Shown: positions 9,850 to 21,975 of the stretch, piece after piece
How positions within the stretch are numbered: position 1 is the first letter of the stretch
Layout of the letters: each line of letters starts with the position of its first letter
NCBI RefSeq assembly: GCF_000835495.1
Contig: NW_015622544.1
Span: 1,755,704-1,819,703, forward strand
From: Cladophialophora immunda
Taxonomy: Eukaryota; Ascomycota; Eurotiomycetes; Chaetothyriales; Herpotrichiellaceae
Reading direction: 5' to 3'
Length of the DNA stretch: 64,000 nucleotides
Made by a program: the position numbers and the translations under genes
Notes under the pieces: model-generated
The model's input: only the letters and a program-made list of their open reading frames with translations
The model's database searches: none
What the model was told of the DNA's origin: nothing

Positions 9850-10671
9850 AGCGCGATGTCGCACAGGTGAGCCAGGACAGCCAGAGTGCCTCTTGCTCCG
9901 GGCACACGCGTCGGGCTCTTCGTCGGCTCGGCGACGTGCGTTTGGCGGCAGCTAGAAGACAAAAGGCGATTAAGACGACCCGATTGCCATCAGCTTCTTG
10001 CACGAAATGATAGAATGTTTTCTTGGATTTTGGAGGGTTATGTCACAAACGTCGGTTGATGCCCGTGTCGACATCAACGCACAATTCAGAAATGGACACC
10101 GGAGGGCATGCAAGGGGCAATGGCAAAGCAATGATTCAAGGAGGGTCATACAGGCTGAGAGGCGGCAGGATGAAATCCAATGAATCCATGTTCAAGATAT
10201 AGACATTTGACAGATGTTCCAGAGCTTTTCCGGAGCTCATCACACGCTACGATTTTCCCTTTTAGGTCCGGTGCTCTACAATCTTGGAACAGGGCATTGA
10301 GGGTGCTCTGGCCATGGATTGTGATTGGCCCAAGGCGACGCGACCTCAGGGTTTCAACCTGCGCAAGGAGAGAACCTGAGACCTGCTTCGTTGGCCCTCA
10401 GTCCAGAGTCCAGACCACTCACTCCTTCCCACGTCTTGTGCGGTCTGGTCTGTTCAGTACTCGCCTCACCTATAGAGGAAAGGCCCTTAAAGGCTGTCCC
10501 AGGTCTAACGTCGCCCTGCAAACCTATCCCCTGCCATTGACCGCATCCTTCGACAGCTACTCCTACTTCTGATGGGAGAGCTCTAAGGCTGGCTCGCAGA
10601 ACACTTTTTTGTTCTCCCTGACACCTGTCTTGACAGTCACTCCAGTGCTCCCTTCTTTCCCATACGCAAAG
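9850..10671. other. Intergenic, about 820 bp
   Basis: Sip5 downstream region and the leader of the next plus-strand gene. The last ~100 bases before 10672 are pyrimidine-rich, typical of fungal core promoters and leaders. No other gene seen. Confidence 0.55.
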
Positions 10672-11742
10672 ATGCCCGACCTCAACTCGATTCCAAGATC
10701 ACCACGGGGTGTTTCGAATCCCCAGGCTTCAGGAACCAGTTCTGCCGCACCACAGCCCCCATCCGTGCCCGCCTCGAGGAGAACTTCGACACAAATGCTG
10801 CCTCCGCCGCTACCTCAGAATAACAGTCTCCCGAGTTCACCCAGGCCATCACAGGCGGCTATGGTGGACAACACAGGAGTAGGTTTAGGCCCAGGTCAGT
10901 AAAAAGCGAGCACAGTCTGTCCCAAACACTCAAGGGTGATCAACTGAGAACGAATCAGGGCCTATTCGACATCCCAGACCTCTTACGGCGGCTGAATTGC
11001 ATTTGGAACTTGAAAAAGAGCAAGAAAGCATTGTAAGCCCTCGCCACTGGCAAGGACATCGGCGTGCAAGAAACGGGACACTAACGATGACGCTTCCAAG
11101 GTCAATCGACTCACACGAGAACTCTCTGCTTTACGGGCCCAAACAGCCTCTGTAGCCTCTACAACCTCGTCCACTTCCGAGCACTTGTTTTCGAGCGACC
11201 CATACAATACAACCACAACCGGAACCACAATCATCCCAACCAACACCCGCCGTCATCGTTCCTCCTCGAACCTTTCCACTCGTTCAGCTCGCTCAATCCG
11301 TGAAAGCCTCACCAATGCCGCCAACACCAGCGTCTCCGGCGTGGCCGCCCCACGAGATCAGAGTGTCCAAGCCAGCGCACGACCTAGCATGGAAATGAGC
11401 AGGCCGGACATGAGTCGACAGAATTCGACCTCTGCATCAGGATTCCGATCTAGTTCGATTACTTCTTCCCCTCATTTGACCCAAGGAGGATATGCATATC
11501 CACACCGCAGCTCTGTGTCGTCGACGATGGACGCCTCGTCTGTCGCTCCTCATGCCGCAATGACGCGTTCTCCGAGTTCCAACGCAGCTATTGCGCAAGC
11601 GAGGTATGAAGAGGCGGCGTCACAGCGGGCGGAACTTGAGGCCGTGAAGCGGGAGAATGAGACATTGAGAGCAAGAGTCAAAGATCTGGAGAAGAGTTTG
11701 CAGAGGGCCAACGAGCTGGCGCAGGTGACGAGTACGTCATGA
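10672..11742 (+). CDS. Ser-rich coiled-coil protein of unknown function, conserved in filamentous fungi
   Basis: Exons 10672-10894, 10959-11032 and 11101-11742 give 312 residues; the introns are 64 and 68 nt (CAG|GTCAGT...TCAG and ATT|GTAAGC...CCAAG) and all phases agree. Exon 1 is Pro/Ser-rich (MPDLNSIPRSPRGVSNPQ). The short middle exon encodes PRPLTAAELHLELEKEQESI, continuing into VNRLTRELSALRAQTASVAS, an N-terminal helix. A long Ser/Thr-rich region follows, then a C-terminal coiled coil (ARYEEAASQRAELEAVKREN and onward to about residue 305). The pattern recalls a widespread fungal family without a known role; there is no basic DNA-contact region to make it a bZIP. A donor-like GTGACG in the last codons followed by a CTCTAG at about 11774 could allow an alternative C-terminus. 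Confidence 0.75.
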
Positions 11743-12907
11743 CTACTCCGAGTCTCTCGCTCTCCATCTCTAGAGAGCTGAGGCGCAGGTGGGTGGTGGT
11801 GCATCGACAGAAGGCTCTTTCCAGAGACTGAGATGTGTGCGAACAAGCGAGAAGAACCACATGATGAATCAAATGATGACGATGAATGAGCAACTTGAGA
11901 TGACGATTTGCTCGCCGTACAAGGACCACTTTGCAACTGGAGGAACACTTTTCAAAGGGAACGATCGAGGAACTCGAAAAACAGCATGCATGGTGTTGGA
12001 GGCGTTTGTTTTCTACGGTGTTCAATGGCTTTTTGAAGGCTGAAGGTTCCAATACGATCATGCTGCAGGTGGCAAGCTTCCGCGAAACCATAGCATGTCT
12101 CCGAATTGACCTAATGAGCAAAACCAGCGCGAGAGACTTCAGCGTCTCGGCTCGATAAGGGATGGAAAACGAGAACCAGTTTTGAATTTGTTGTGATAGA
12201 ATACCTCAAGATATTTGGGCACCTTTCCGGCACGACTTTCTCACTTCTTCCCCATCACCACTCTCCTCTTCTTGCGAAATCTTGTCCCGCCCCGTCCGCG
12301 TTTGCTTTCTTCTTTCCCTTACTCATACTGCAAGAGACACGAATCCGCGATTGCTGTCCAGCCAAAGGTGCGTGCGACGCAGCTTTCATATTGGTAGGGA
12401 GACGTGAGACAGGAAGGAGCTTGGACTATTTGTCTAAAACGACCCTGTGTCCAAAAATGGAGCCCTTCAAGACGCCTTCGTCCTTTCTCTGTGAGATTTG
12501 GTAGCCTGATAATACCAGCTGGATGTCGCAAGTCGACGGGGACGGGCCTTAGCCAGGAAAGAAGCACCATGCTCTTTGACCTCACCTTGAACAAGCTAAT
12601 CGCCAACCTCGTCAGACGGACGAGAGAATTGACTGGGCGCGGTGGATTGCTCAGCACTCAAAATGTTGCTGGCGATCGGATACCTTGTTGGCGAAGAAGG
12701 TCAAGCCGTCGTCGAGAGCAGGACGATATAGTTGAGCCCGTTGAAAAACTTCAGCGGCCGAAAAGGTAGTTGGAAGCTGTCCCGGTGCCGCGTGCAAATT
12801 GTGGCTTCTCCGCTAGGTCGCTCTGATTGCCACAGTTTCGGGGTGGAGGAGACAAGACCGTTCATATTAAGAAAAGGGAATATGCTGCTTCGACAAAGGC
12901 CGCAACC
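11743..12907. other. Convergent intergenic region
   Basis: About 1.17 kb between the ends of two converging genes. Several open frames exist on both strands (for example around 11.8-12.1 kb and 12.4-12.8 kb), but none shows a domain, a plausible start context or consistent splice signals. Confidence 0.5.
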
Positions 12908-13456
12908 TCATTTCAACTCGAGCAGCCTTGTCGGTTCCTGTGCCGTCTCCTCCTTGACTTTTTGTTTTCCAGCACCCACCATCTCGTCCACCTTCTCCTT
13001 TCCAGCATCGACCGCCTCCTTCATCTTATCTTCGACCTCCTTACCCGTCTGCGATTGCCTCATTCTTGTCCAGACATTGCCCACCTTCTCTTCGACTCCT
13101 TCCCTCACGCCTGACCAATCAGTTTCCTCCACATTCTTGACTAGCCTCGCCACCTCTCTGTTCCACCTATCCTTGAGCTCTTCCATCAGCCCAGCTCTGC
13201 GGACTTCGTACGCCGGAGGCTCGGGCAGTGGCGGCGCGGGTTCAACCACGGAGTTTAGTAGCGCGGCTTGTTGGGACAAGAGTGTGCGTTGAACATTGCG
13301 GTTTGCGCGGTGAAAGTATAGAGAGAGGTAGAGAAGAGAGTATGTTAGTGTCGCACCACCCAGCTGTTCAAAATACCTGGTCAGTACGAGCGGCCTCGTC
13401 TGGAAGGGATTGACAGAGGAAGAGGCAGTGCTTACAAAGCCTGTTGTGAAGCCCAT
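12908..13456 (-). CDS. mic12: MICOS complex subunit Mic12 (Aim5)
   Basis: Exon 1 (13456-13436) encodes only MGFTTGF; exon 2 (13363-12908) starts LGGATLTYSLLYLSLYFHRA. Together they give 158 residues. The 72-nt intron (TTT|GTAAGC ... GAACAG, with a GTACTGACC branch) is a multiple of three with no stop, so the unspliced frame is open and would put 24 polar residues in front of the only membrane helix. Spliced, the protein has the family layout: MGFTTGF, a single helix at about 8-26, PEPPAYEVRRAGLMEELKDRWN, then an amphipathic charged tail (EEKVGNVWTRMRQ and KEKVDEMVGAGKQ). Mic12 sits in the mitochondrial inner membrane and couples MICOS subcomplexes at crista junctions. The match is strong from pattern memory; no search could be run. 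Confidence 0.85.
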   Translation of the reverse strand: MGFTTGFVSTASSSVNPFQTRPLVLTRYFEQLGGATLTYSLLYLSLYFHRANRNVQRTLLSQQAALLNSVVEPAPPLPEPPAYEVRRAGLMEELKDRWNREVARLVKNVEETDWSGVREGVEEKVGNVWTRMRQSQTGKEVEDKMKEAVDAGKEKVDEMVGAGKQKVKEETAQEPTRLLELK

Positions 13457-15183
13457 CTTGGGCGTTTGGAGAGCTTCAAAATCGCTATCCGACCCAGATG
13501 CTAAATAAGAATAACGGTCTTTCTGTGCTTCTCAGAGCTTAAGAACTCAGGTCAAGTTGGTAGAACCCCGTCGAAACAAGCGTGTCGAGCGAGATGAACG
13601 AAAGGGAGTGAGTGTGGATAGAGCTTAGGTGTCCTGTTACAAGAAGCTAGGACTCTGGTCGGTAGGATTTCGCTCAAGCGGTCGACGTGGATATATCAGT
13701 AGAAAAGCTCAAAGTATTTCTTCAGCCGGGAATTGAGCTCTGATATCAGAATACAAAATATTTAGCGCCTATACTCCGCCCTACTATATCTCTTGCCGGA
13801 TACGGTGGATCATTGCAACTAGCAGTGCTACGTGATATATTTGTACATTCGAGACGAGTACTCTTTTCACAAAATCCATCTCAAACCCGTTCAAATGATG
13901 CTGACCAGGCTTCTCGTGTAGTCTGACTTCCAACATCTTTCGAAGGGGTTGTTGCTTGTCGAGCGACGCTCAATTCCATTTTCGGAAAATCCAAACGAGC
14001 ATGAGGGAAATACTCCAAGGTGTTGGGCTCGCCGTCTTCGGATACTAGCCACGTCCAGCAGCGGCCTGGGCAAGGGGCCTTATGACGAGTGAGCACATGC
14101 GCGGCCATTCTGGACGAATCGCCGTTCACCGGATCTCTACTTGTGCTTCTTATGGAAATGTTTACTTCGGCAGACGACCCGGTTCGGCAATGCGAGTTTC
14201 CAAGTTCCTGCCAAAGGTCTCGTGCCTTCGTACAGGACGGGGTTTTCAAAGGGCCACGGCTTGATGCTGTTGCACTTACCGCATGGTGCTGCAGCCAGCT
14301 CAGTCGTCTCGCAGCGTGGATGGATCGACACCTGAGGCCCTGGAATACTTCTATTTGGGGACTGCGGGAAGATCCTCAGCACAGTCGCTCCAGTGCGTCC
14401 CATCTGTGGAATGGCTCGGAACGCCTGGCGTTTATGTAGCATCAATCTCGTTTGAGGATGAGAACAGAAGAGCGCCGACGCCTGAACCACTTTATTGATA
14501 TCAGCAGCACCAGCGGTAGGTGTTTGTTGTGCACTGGCCGCCTCATGGCCAGAGCTTGCTTTGACTGCCAGTCCTAATCCAGACTTACAAGGCTACTGGC
14601 TGTTCACCACTAGGATCCGGCCAACGGGACAGTCTAATGCCATTACAAGAAATACTGTCTGAGATCGATTGACTGTAAGCCCTCCCTCTACATCGATCGA
14701 CAGGCTATCATTGGGCTCGCGCAGGCAGGTTTCTTGTCTCAACCCTTTCTTTCTTTCTTTCCCTTTATTTCCATCCATTGACTGCCTGACCACATCCCAG
14801 TCCATTTCAGTGACTGCTATTCACCTACCTCTATGGCTTGAGTGGCTAACTCAATTCCAATACGTCATCTCACCCTACAGCTGGGCTTCTGTCCCTCTAT
14901 CAAAAGGTATGTTTTCAATGGTAGTGAAGCCATCGACAAGCTATACATATAGCGTCATCTGTGCCATTCTCCTGTTTCGCTAAGTGAGCTCTGCTATGTC
15001 TATGAGGTGTTCATACACCACTGCGTCATAGTATTGTTGGCTGAACGAAAGAACAGCCCTTCTCATCCGTTTTTGGGGGAAATTCTTTGCCTGATACCTT
15101 GGAAAGACGCATCCAGCAGACGGCAACGAAAGGATACGATACCGTCCGAACAAAACTTGCTTGGCTTGCAAGGACGAGGCAGG
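13457..15183. other. Divergent intergenic region, 1.7 kb
   Basis: Promoter space for Mic12 (-) and the arrestin-like gene (+). It includes an AT-richer stretch around 13.68-13.86 kb and a TTTC microsatellite at about 14745-14764. Frames around 13.9-14.5 kb on both strands were examined; none has convincing coding features. Confidence 0.5.
14745..14764. repeat. TTTC/CTTT microsatellite
   Basis: Four or five tandem copies of a TTTC unit in the divergent intergenic region upstream of the arrestin-like gene. Confidence 0.85.
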
Positions 15184-16738
15184 ATGAAGTACCTATGGCA
15201 GTCGCAGCCTGGCAACCAAGCGTCAGACGCTCTCAGCATCACATTCGATATGTTTGAACAACAGTACTGGCTCCCCGGCGAACACATGCGTGGGGCTGTC
15301 GTTATCAGAGTGCCATGTTCATCGACCATCTCTAGCGCGAGGATTGACCTTGAAGGTGTGCGAAGCCGTGTGGTAGCAGCTTTCCAGATCCCACTGACGA
15401 GAATGCTGCCTCAGGTTTGTCACTGATACACATTACGAACAAGGACCGCAGCACGACGTTTTCTGCACACAAAGTAAGGAAGTCAACACCATAATTGTGA
15501 ACTTATCAAGGCTAAAAAAAACCGTCTAGTTTCTCTCACAAAACCATGATGCGCATTCTGTCAGCAAAGTCGGCAACGGGACCCAGAGGCCTGCCCTCTC
15601 AACATATCGCATCCCTTTTGACTTCCTGATATCCAGTACAATATCATCGAACGCAGACAAGTTGCCAGCAGGGAGTCTTGAGCTTCCCCCAACAATGTTG
15701 ATTGGCAGACTTGCGTGGAACCGCGACCATGGCAGACTCTTCGCGCAACCCAATATTTCTTATCATCTCGTTGCCAAAGTGGCGCTACTTGATCAGTCGA
15801 CGTCAGATACGTGGATTCTGAGGGAAGAGAAGCCGATCAAGATCTGGAAGACCTCCTCAATCATGCCGCCGATCAGCCTGGGTGACTTTGCTGCAGAATA
15901 CAGAACCGTCGCGGAGACCCAGTGTGCCCTCCGAAGGCTGAAATCGCCCAAATTCCGCCTTAGGGTATCGACGACAGAACCAGCTGCGGTGGCGTTCAAT
16001 TGTCAAAAATCAGACCAGACGGCAAACATTGAGCTCAGCGTCCGCCTTTCACGACCGGTTTCATGCGTGGACGAACGTCGATTTCGTCGGCTCCTTGCCA
16101 AAGTCAAGGTCCAGGTGCAGGCAGGTCTACGGGCCAAGACATTCTACAGCCCCGTGGCTTTTGAGAAGATCCCGGGACAGACCATGTTGACTCCGACCAG
16201 TAGCTGCCGGATGAACGATCAGGTATTTCAGCTTGGCGCTGTAATGGGTCTTCCCGTGAAATCAACAGCGGATGCTTGGAGGAGGCCATCCATGCATTTC
16301 GAAGAAACCGCCCATGGCGGCTCCTCCACTATGAGAGATGAAAAGAATAGAGAGAAGTGGGAGTGGTACAGCAGGAGACTGGGTGACGATGCACAAGCTT
16401 CGGAAGTTGACCCATGCTGGCACGGCCACTTCAGGTGCCCTCTCACCATCCCCCATGGTCTCGTACCTACCTTCTGGAGCCCCACGGCAAGTCAACAGTA
16501 CAGTCTTCTGCTGGATGTGAAAGTCTCTGGGATCAAAGTACAGTCAAAGCTTAGACTGGAAGTGCCCTTGCAGATATTTTACGATTTGGGGCCTGTGGCA
16601 AGGCCCTGCGGGCCAACGTGTCGCCGTCTAAGGGGTGGACCGACGGGACCACCGCTAAGGGATCGAGATGAAGAGAATGTCTGCACAACGATCGTGATGC
16701 ACGACGTCGACGAGGGCAGCCCGCCTATGTATGTTTAG
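15184..16738 (+). CDS. Arrestin-domain protein
   Basis: Proposed exons 15184-15355, 15415-15473 and 15530-16738 give 479 residues. Intron 1 (59 nt, GTGTGC...CACTGACG...TCAG) and intron 2 (56 nt, AAA|GTAAGG...GTCTAG) are the only combination I found that keeps the frame open. They join RIDLEG to LSLIHITNKDRSTTFSAHK to FLSQNHDAH, the strand pattern of an arrestin N-domain, followed by TYRIPFDFLI and LPAGSLELPPTML. The C-domain is visible in CWHGHFRCPLTIPHGLVPTF, YSLLLDVKVSGIKVQSKLRL and EVPLQIFYD. Fungal arrestin-like proteins often act as adaptors that bring ubiquitin ligases to membrane cargo. No PPxY ligase-binding motif was seen, so such a role is not supported. The donor of intron 1 is weak and the start is uncertain because the frame is open upstream. 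Confidence 0.68.
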
Positions 16739-16930
16739 ATAATGGGTGGCTTGGAAAAGGTGGTGCCGGGGCCGACTTTACTGTTGATTATGTTCAATGG
16801 CGTCCGCTTTATGACGCGCAATTGTGTGGTATGGCTTCACAGGAGATCCCGCCATCGCTGTAAAGACGGCGGGAACACATAAGCGCAGCGAACATCAACA
16901 GCCTCTGGTCTTGCCGGAGCCAAATCCGGG

Positions 16931-18952
16931 CTATAATGGTATCTTGGTAACTAGGTTTTGGGGCTCGAGGCCCTCGACGAACTCGAACTCGCTGCCTGAC
17001 CACTGTAGCTTGGTCGTGACTTTCTTCGCCGCCTCTTCCGAGTCGCTGTTCTGCTCCGACTGTCCCTCCTCTGCGCGGTGGAGACTGTAGACACTCAGGC
17101 CGTGGAACAACAGCACCAGGGAGCCCGACTTCCACAGTTTCCGCACCTCGCTGCCTGAGATCCGCAGGACCGTGACGGCGAAAAAGACCATCGTCAAGAC
17201 GATCAATGCCGCAGGGAAGGACAGCCACGGCCACCGGACGTTGATGCACGTCTGCACCCCCAGCGTCGTCCCCAGCGCGAGCGGCGTCGTCGAGTTCTCG
17301 CCTTTCTGTCGCATCACGGACGTGATCTGGTCCGCGAGACCGGCGAAGGCGGTCTCGAAGTGCGTGAGGTCCGTGGCGCCCTGGTTCCAGAGGTCGACCA
17401 TCCACGGCACGCCGTAGGGGATGTCGTCGATGTTCGTGACCTGCGAATCGTTGAACAGGGACAAAATGAGGCCCTGGATCCCGCCTGACGGATTGACGCC
17501 GAGGGTCCAGACGCAGTCGTTGTGCCAGCATTGTTGTTGCTTCGCCGGAGCGGAGAAGTTGTACGGCGTGTAGCCTATGTTCGAGCAGAGATCGGTGTCG
17601 TGACGCGGTTCGGCGGTCGGGGTGCACGTTATTTCCTCGCCGTTGCGCTTGACGGAAGGGAGAACCAGGCTGTACCAGTAGATGAAGCTGGCACCCATGT
17701 AGGGCATGATCTTTGAAGACACCAGGGTCTCGTGGAGGACGCCGTTACTGACATTGCCGGTGTAAGTATTCACACACGGAACCAGGTTGCATCGTGCGGC
17801 GAAGGGCGTATAACTGTCGCCCTCGGCGTTGTTCTGCGCCACGAGGACGTCGATGGTCACGAGAGGATTCTCTGCGTCGTCGCTTTCGTCGACCACGTAC
17901 ATCGAATTGCCAAAGATGGCTCTGGGGCCGATTTGGCACCCGGAAGGCGTGGTGTAGTTCAGCTGCTCACTTGTGGAGGTGTTCTGAACCGACCGAGAGA
18001 TGTCGGTGCATGAACTGCACATGGCGACGGTGGTGTACGTGTCACTCGCATTCGTGGAGAATGTACAGTTGCCGGTGGCACAGTTGGGTACGATGGCCGA
18101 GGACAGATTGACAGGAGGATTGATGAGTCCCAAGTATATCCCGGCCGTCATGTTTCCGTCGGCAGCCTTTGAGTCGCCATTCGTGAAATACGAACCCGCA
18201 CCATAGTAATTTGTGATTGGCATCGTGGCCGGCGTATTTCCCGCGCCGGCAATCGGACGCAAGCAGTCATGGTAGTCGAGAATTTGTTGCGAAAATGGAT
18301 CGATTGCGGTCGCGAGCACAGTGATCAAAGCTCCCAGCGCTGCCAAATGCCTGGAAATTGAGACCATCAGCATTTATTCGAGGGCTCTCTGGGGAGGGTG
18401 TCTGACCGGCCTCGGAGATCTAATAGGAGCAAGAAAGAGCCCCAGGGCCCTTTGCTGGCAGAGTCAAAATGCTCCAGATCGCCCGCTTTTTGAGGTTGGG
18501 TAAACCACAGCCACTTGAGTCTGGAGATGCCTTTCGGGGAGAGAGCCCTTCAGCACGAGCGATGCAGAGGACAAGCCAGAAGCATTCATACCGGATGCCA
18601 CTGGGAGTATCAAGGCCGCCTTGAGTATTGCCGTAAAGACCGCAATCAACGCGTTGATGGATATCAGATGCGGCCATCCAGGGAGAGGTCGGCCTTGATG
18701 AAGCGCCAGTGTGATGACGATGGCGACAAAGGCAATGACGGCAATCAAAAGCCCCAGAGTCTCGATGCCCCATGCCGATATGGCGGCGTGTGTACGGGAC
18801 TGGTCTTCGTCACTGGCAAGAGATCAGGGGTCAACCTAGCAGACAATGGCATGATTAAGATCTTACTTCCGCAAGAGCGAGCGCCCTTGTCGTAGACTGG
18901 CGGGCTTGAGGCTCTCCGTCACGTCCTCAGAGGCGGCCTTCGAATCGGGCAT
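16931..18952 (-). CDS. DUF3176 family fungal membrane protein
   Basis: Four exons (18952-18867, 18812-18592, 18530-18407, 18350-16931) with introns of 54, 61 and 56 nt encode 616 residues. Three N-terminal helices are visible: GLLIAVIAFVAIVITLAL, LISINALIAVFTAILKAALI and HLAALGALITVLATAI. Between helices 2 and 3 lies the family block ISRLKWLWF...LEHFDSASKGPWGS, ending in LLLDLRGRH. A large loop of about 360 residues is rich in NxS/T sites and cysteines, including CATGNCTFSTNASDTYTTVAMCSSCTD, so it is probably outside the cell or in the lumen. A fourth helix, ALIVLTMVFFAVTVL, leads to a cytosolic tail of about 70 residues. This is the standard DUF3176 layout; its biochemical role is unknown. 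Splicing is essential: exons 2 and 3 supply the diagnostic N-terminal block. Confidence 0.88.
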
Positions 18953-20118
18953 TGTCGTCAGTCTGCAATATACAATCGAAGAGGAGTTGTCCTGATCGAC
19001 GGGGATCCGTCTTCTCTCGTTTCTGCTACACTCCTGGATTTCAGCGACCAGGAAGAATGAAGGAGGAATAGAGAAAGTATGTTGGCCATAGTTTGCAGCG
19101 CTTAGCCTGACCTTTGGCACCCAGAGCACTTCCCAAACACCTCTTGCAAGACCCATAGGTTGCCTGACAAGGGTCTTGTTAGCATCGAGACGCGGTGGCG
19201 GCGATGCACGCGGCACAGCATATGATAGGGAGGCTAGCCCTGCGACTCCCCCTGTCGACGCAATTTCTCCATCATTAAGCCTTGCCAGTCACTTCAAGAG
19301 ATCCGAGAGTCCATCGAAGCATACATCAATCGAAAGCTGGTGGATCTCAGATCGTGCTTCGTGCTGGTGTTCCTTCGGGCGTGTATTCATTTTCAATAGA
19401 TGTAAGCATCGGCCATTATGGTAGATCGTAGGGAAACAATGAGAATGCCATCTTCGACGGGAGGGGAGGACGGCTGGTCCCGAGATACGAGTCTCCATAT
19501 TGGCCCCTGAGAGATCTCCTCTTAGAGACTAATGCAGAGCTTCGCGAGGCTTAGACGGGCTTATACAGGCTTGCATCAGACGGGGGGCTGTGACTACTGG
19601 TTGTTGGTTTGCAGGAGTTGTTTAGCCCCTGGTGTTTCGTTGACGAGGCGGAGACGCTGCTGTGCCGTGAATTCTGTCCTATTCCACGACAGATAAGATG
19701 TTCACGAACCTGATATGATGGAGTGATGCCACCTTCGTCCTAGTCGACTGGAATATACTTGACGTACGGACGAGGAAGTAGCAATATGAGTAGGGATGAT
19801 CTGAGAAGTTATGGACCATTTTCGGGCTACCCTTACCACTCTTCTAGGCTTCCCATCTTGAAGCAGAGATGCCTCCAAGTTCTCTACCCTTCACAACGCT
19901 CGGTCCCCGACTGCTGGGGGAACTCGGCTATAACATGCGATACCCGGGGCAACCTCTCAGCCTTCCCCGCACTCCCCAGCATAAACCACCCTCTTCATTC
20001 CCTAAGTGGCAGCTTCGTATACAACCCTCGATACTCTATATACATCTTGGGATCGGCCCTAGAACAGTGGTAGAAAGAGGAGGTTTCCAAAGGCGTCCTT
20101 TTCATACTTCCAGCTAAC
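18953..20118. other. Divergent intergenic region
   Basis: About 1.17 kb of promoter space for the DUF3176 gene (-) and the acyl-CoA ligase (+). No gene recognised. Confidence 0.55.
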
Positions 20119-21892
20119 ATGGTAGTGTTCAAGTCCAAGAGGGAAATAGATCTTCCCCGCCTCGATCTCCTATCGCTGTTGTTCGGTAAGGCTCATCATT
20201 CCCCTCCCCCATGCATCGTGTGTCGACCATGGCTCGTTGATTATTTCTACTGCAGACTCAGACTGGTGTCTGGCCCTTGAGGAGACCAAAATCCACGTGC
20301 AAGCTGCAAATCCATCCAACAGCATCACCAAGGCCGAGAGCCGCGGATTGCTGAAACAGGTTGCATATGTGCTTCGCCACCGGTTCGGCATCGGCGCCTC
20401 GGGAGCAGGTAAGGATGTTGTCCTTACTGTGCTTAGTGGGAGTCCGTTTGCACCGGTCTTCTTCTACGGCGTCGTCGCTGCTGGGGGCATCTTTTCGGGT
20501 GCCAGCACGGAATACCGAGTGGAAGAATTGACTCGTCAGATTGAGGACGGAGCGGTTACGTTGTTGGTGTGCTCTCCCGAATGCGAAGCGCAGGTGGTCC
20601 AAGCGGCCGATGCCTGTGGTATTGCGAGGGACCGGGTTTTGATCCTGGACAGCACGATCCCACACAGCTGGAAATTGATCTCGGTGGCGGACCGGTCAGA
20701 CGTGCTCGAACGAAGCCGTGGCAAGATGCTGGAATGGCAGCGCATCACAGACCAGCGGAGGCTAGAAGAAGTCACCACATGCCTGCTGTATTCATCTGGA
20801 ACGACGGGTCTCCCAAAAGGCATCCGAATATCTCACTGGAGTCTCGTGGCAAACAATGTTTGCACAATGGACCCCGCGCGGCGCTACCAGGCCCTTTGCA
20901 AAAGAGAAGGACGAGAGTTCACTTTCAACACGATAGCACATCTGCCCATGTCCAACATCGCCGGGATCAGCCTGTACTCGACGAATCCGTTCTACATGGG
21001 CGGCACAACTTGGTGGATGGAAAAGTACGATTTCGACTCCTTTCTCGAATACCACCGGCGGTACCGCCCTGCATACCAATTCAGCGTGCCGCCGGTATGG
21101 CTGCGTATTGCCAAGAGCGACAAGGTGACTGACCACTTCGACGCCCTTCAGGTTGCCGTTACGGGTGCCGCCCCAATCGGAGACGATGTCGTGAGAGAGG
21201 TCAGGAAGAAGCTAGGTCGAGGCCGGGCTCACATGGCTCAAACATGGGGAACAACTGAGACGACCGGTGTCATCGCTGCCACGGACTGGCCCGCCTACGC
21301 AAAGGACGGGACGTGGAGCGTGGGCGAGCTGTGTCCCAACGTCACACTCCGGGTGGTCGATGAGGATGGCCAGGATCTCGCCGAGGGTCAGCCAGGAGAG
21401 ATGCTGGTCGGAGGTCCCATCCTCGCCCAGGCGTACCATAACCGGCCGCAGGCCACCCTGGAATCGTTCCAGGACGGCTTTTATCGCACGGGGGATATCG
21501 GGACGTACAAGGACGGGCACGTTCGCATCGTCGACCGGAAGAAGGAACTCATCAAGTACAAAGGCGCCCAGGTGGCCCCGGCAGAGCTCGAAGCGCTCCT
21601 CACCTCACACCCGCGGATTGCAGACGCCGCGGTTATCGGCCTCTGGGACGACCAACAACAAACAGAAGTCCCGCGGGCCTACGTGGTCAGCCGGCTACAG
21701 CCTGGGGGCGAACCCATCACGGCTCAAGAGGTCGCCGATTTTGTCAAAAGGAACGCCGCGAGCTACAAGCAACTGCGAGGAGGTGTTTTCTTTGTCAACG
21801 AGATACCGAAGAGCGCATCTGGGAAGATATTAAGAAAGGAGCTGCGGTCGAAAGCAAGACTACCATCCTCCCCCGTCCAGGCAAAATTATAG
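20119..21892 (+). CDS. Peroxisomal 4-coumarate-CoA-ligase-like acyl-CoA synthetase (ANL family)
   Basis: Exon 1 (20119-20185, MVVFKSKREIDLPRLDLLSL) joins exon 2 (20256-21892) across a 70-nt intron, giving 567 residues and the typical start LLSLLFDSDW. The enzyme should activate a carboxylate with ATP and then transfer it to CoA. Visible family elements are the P-loop YSSGTTGLPKG near 200, the GTTET signature in QTWGTTETTG, the ribose-binding YRTGD near 430, the hinge DRKKELIKYKG and the catalytic lysine in PKSASGKILRKEL near 552. The last three residues, AKL, fit a type-1 peroxisomal import signal. The substrate is not readable; relatives include coumarate, phenylacetate and medium-chain acid ligases. 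It lies beside a DUF3176 gene with no pathway partners, so a general catabolic role is the mildest reading. Confidence 0.9.
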
Positions 21893-21942
21893 ATATAGAC
21901 ACTATAAAGGGTATTTCCTTTGTGACGCTACTCTTTAGAACA

Positions 21943-21975
<33 letters not shown>

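Noticed and set aside
16809..17627. 272-codon minus-strand frame rich in Arg/His
   Set aside because: Out-of-frame shadow of DUF3176 exon 4 on the same strand, which has clear helices and glycosylation sites.
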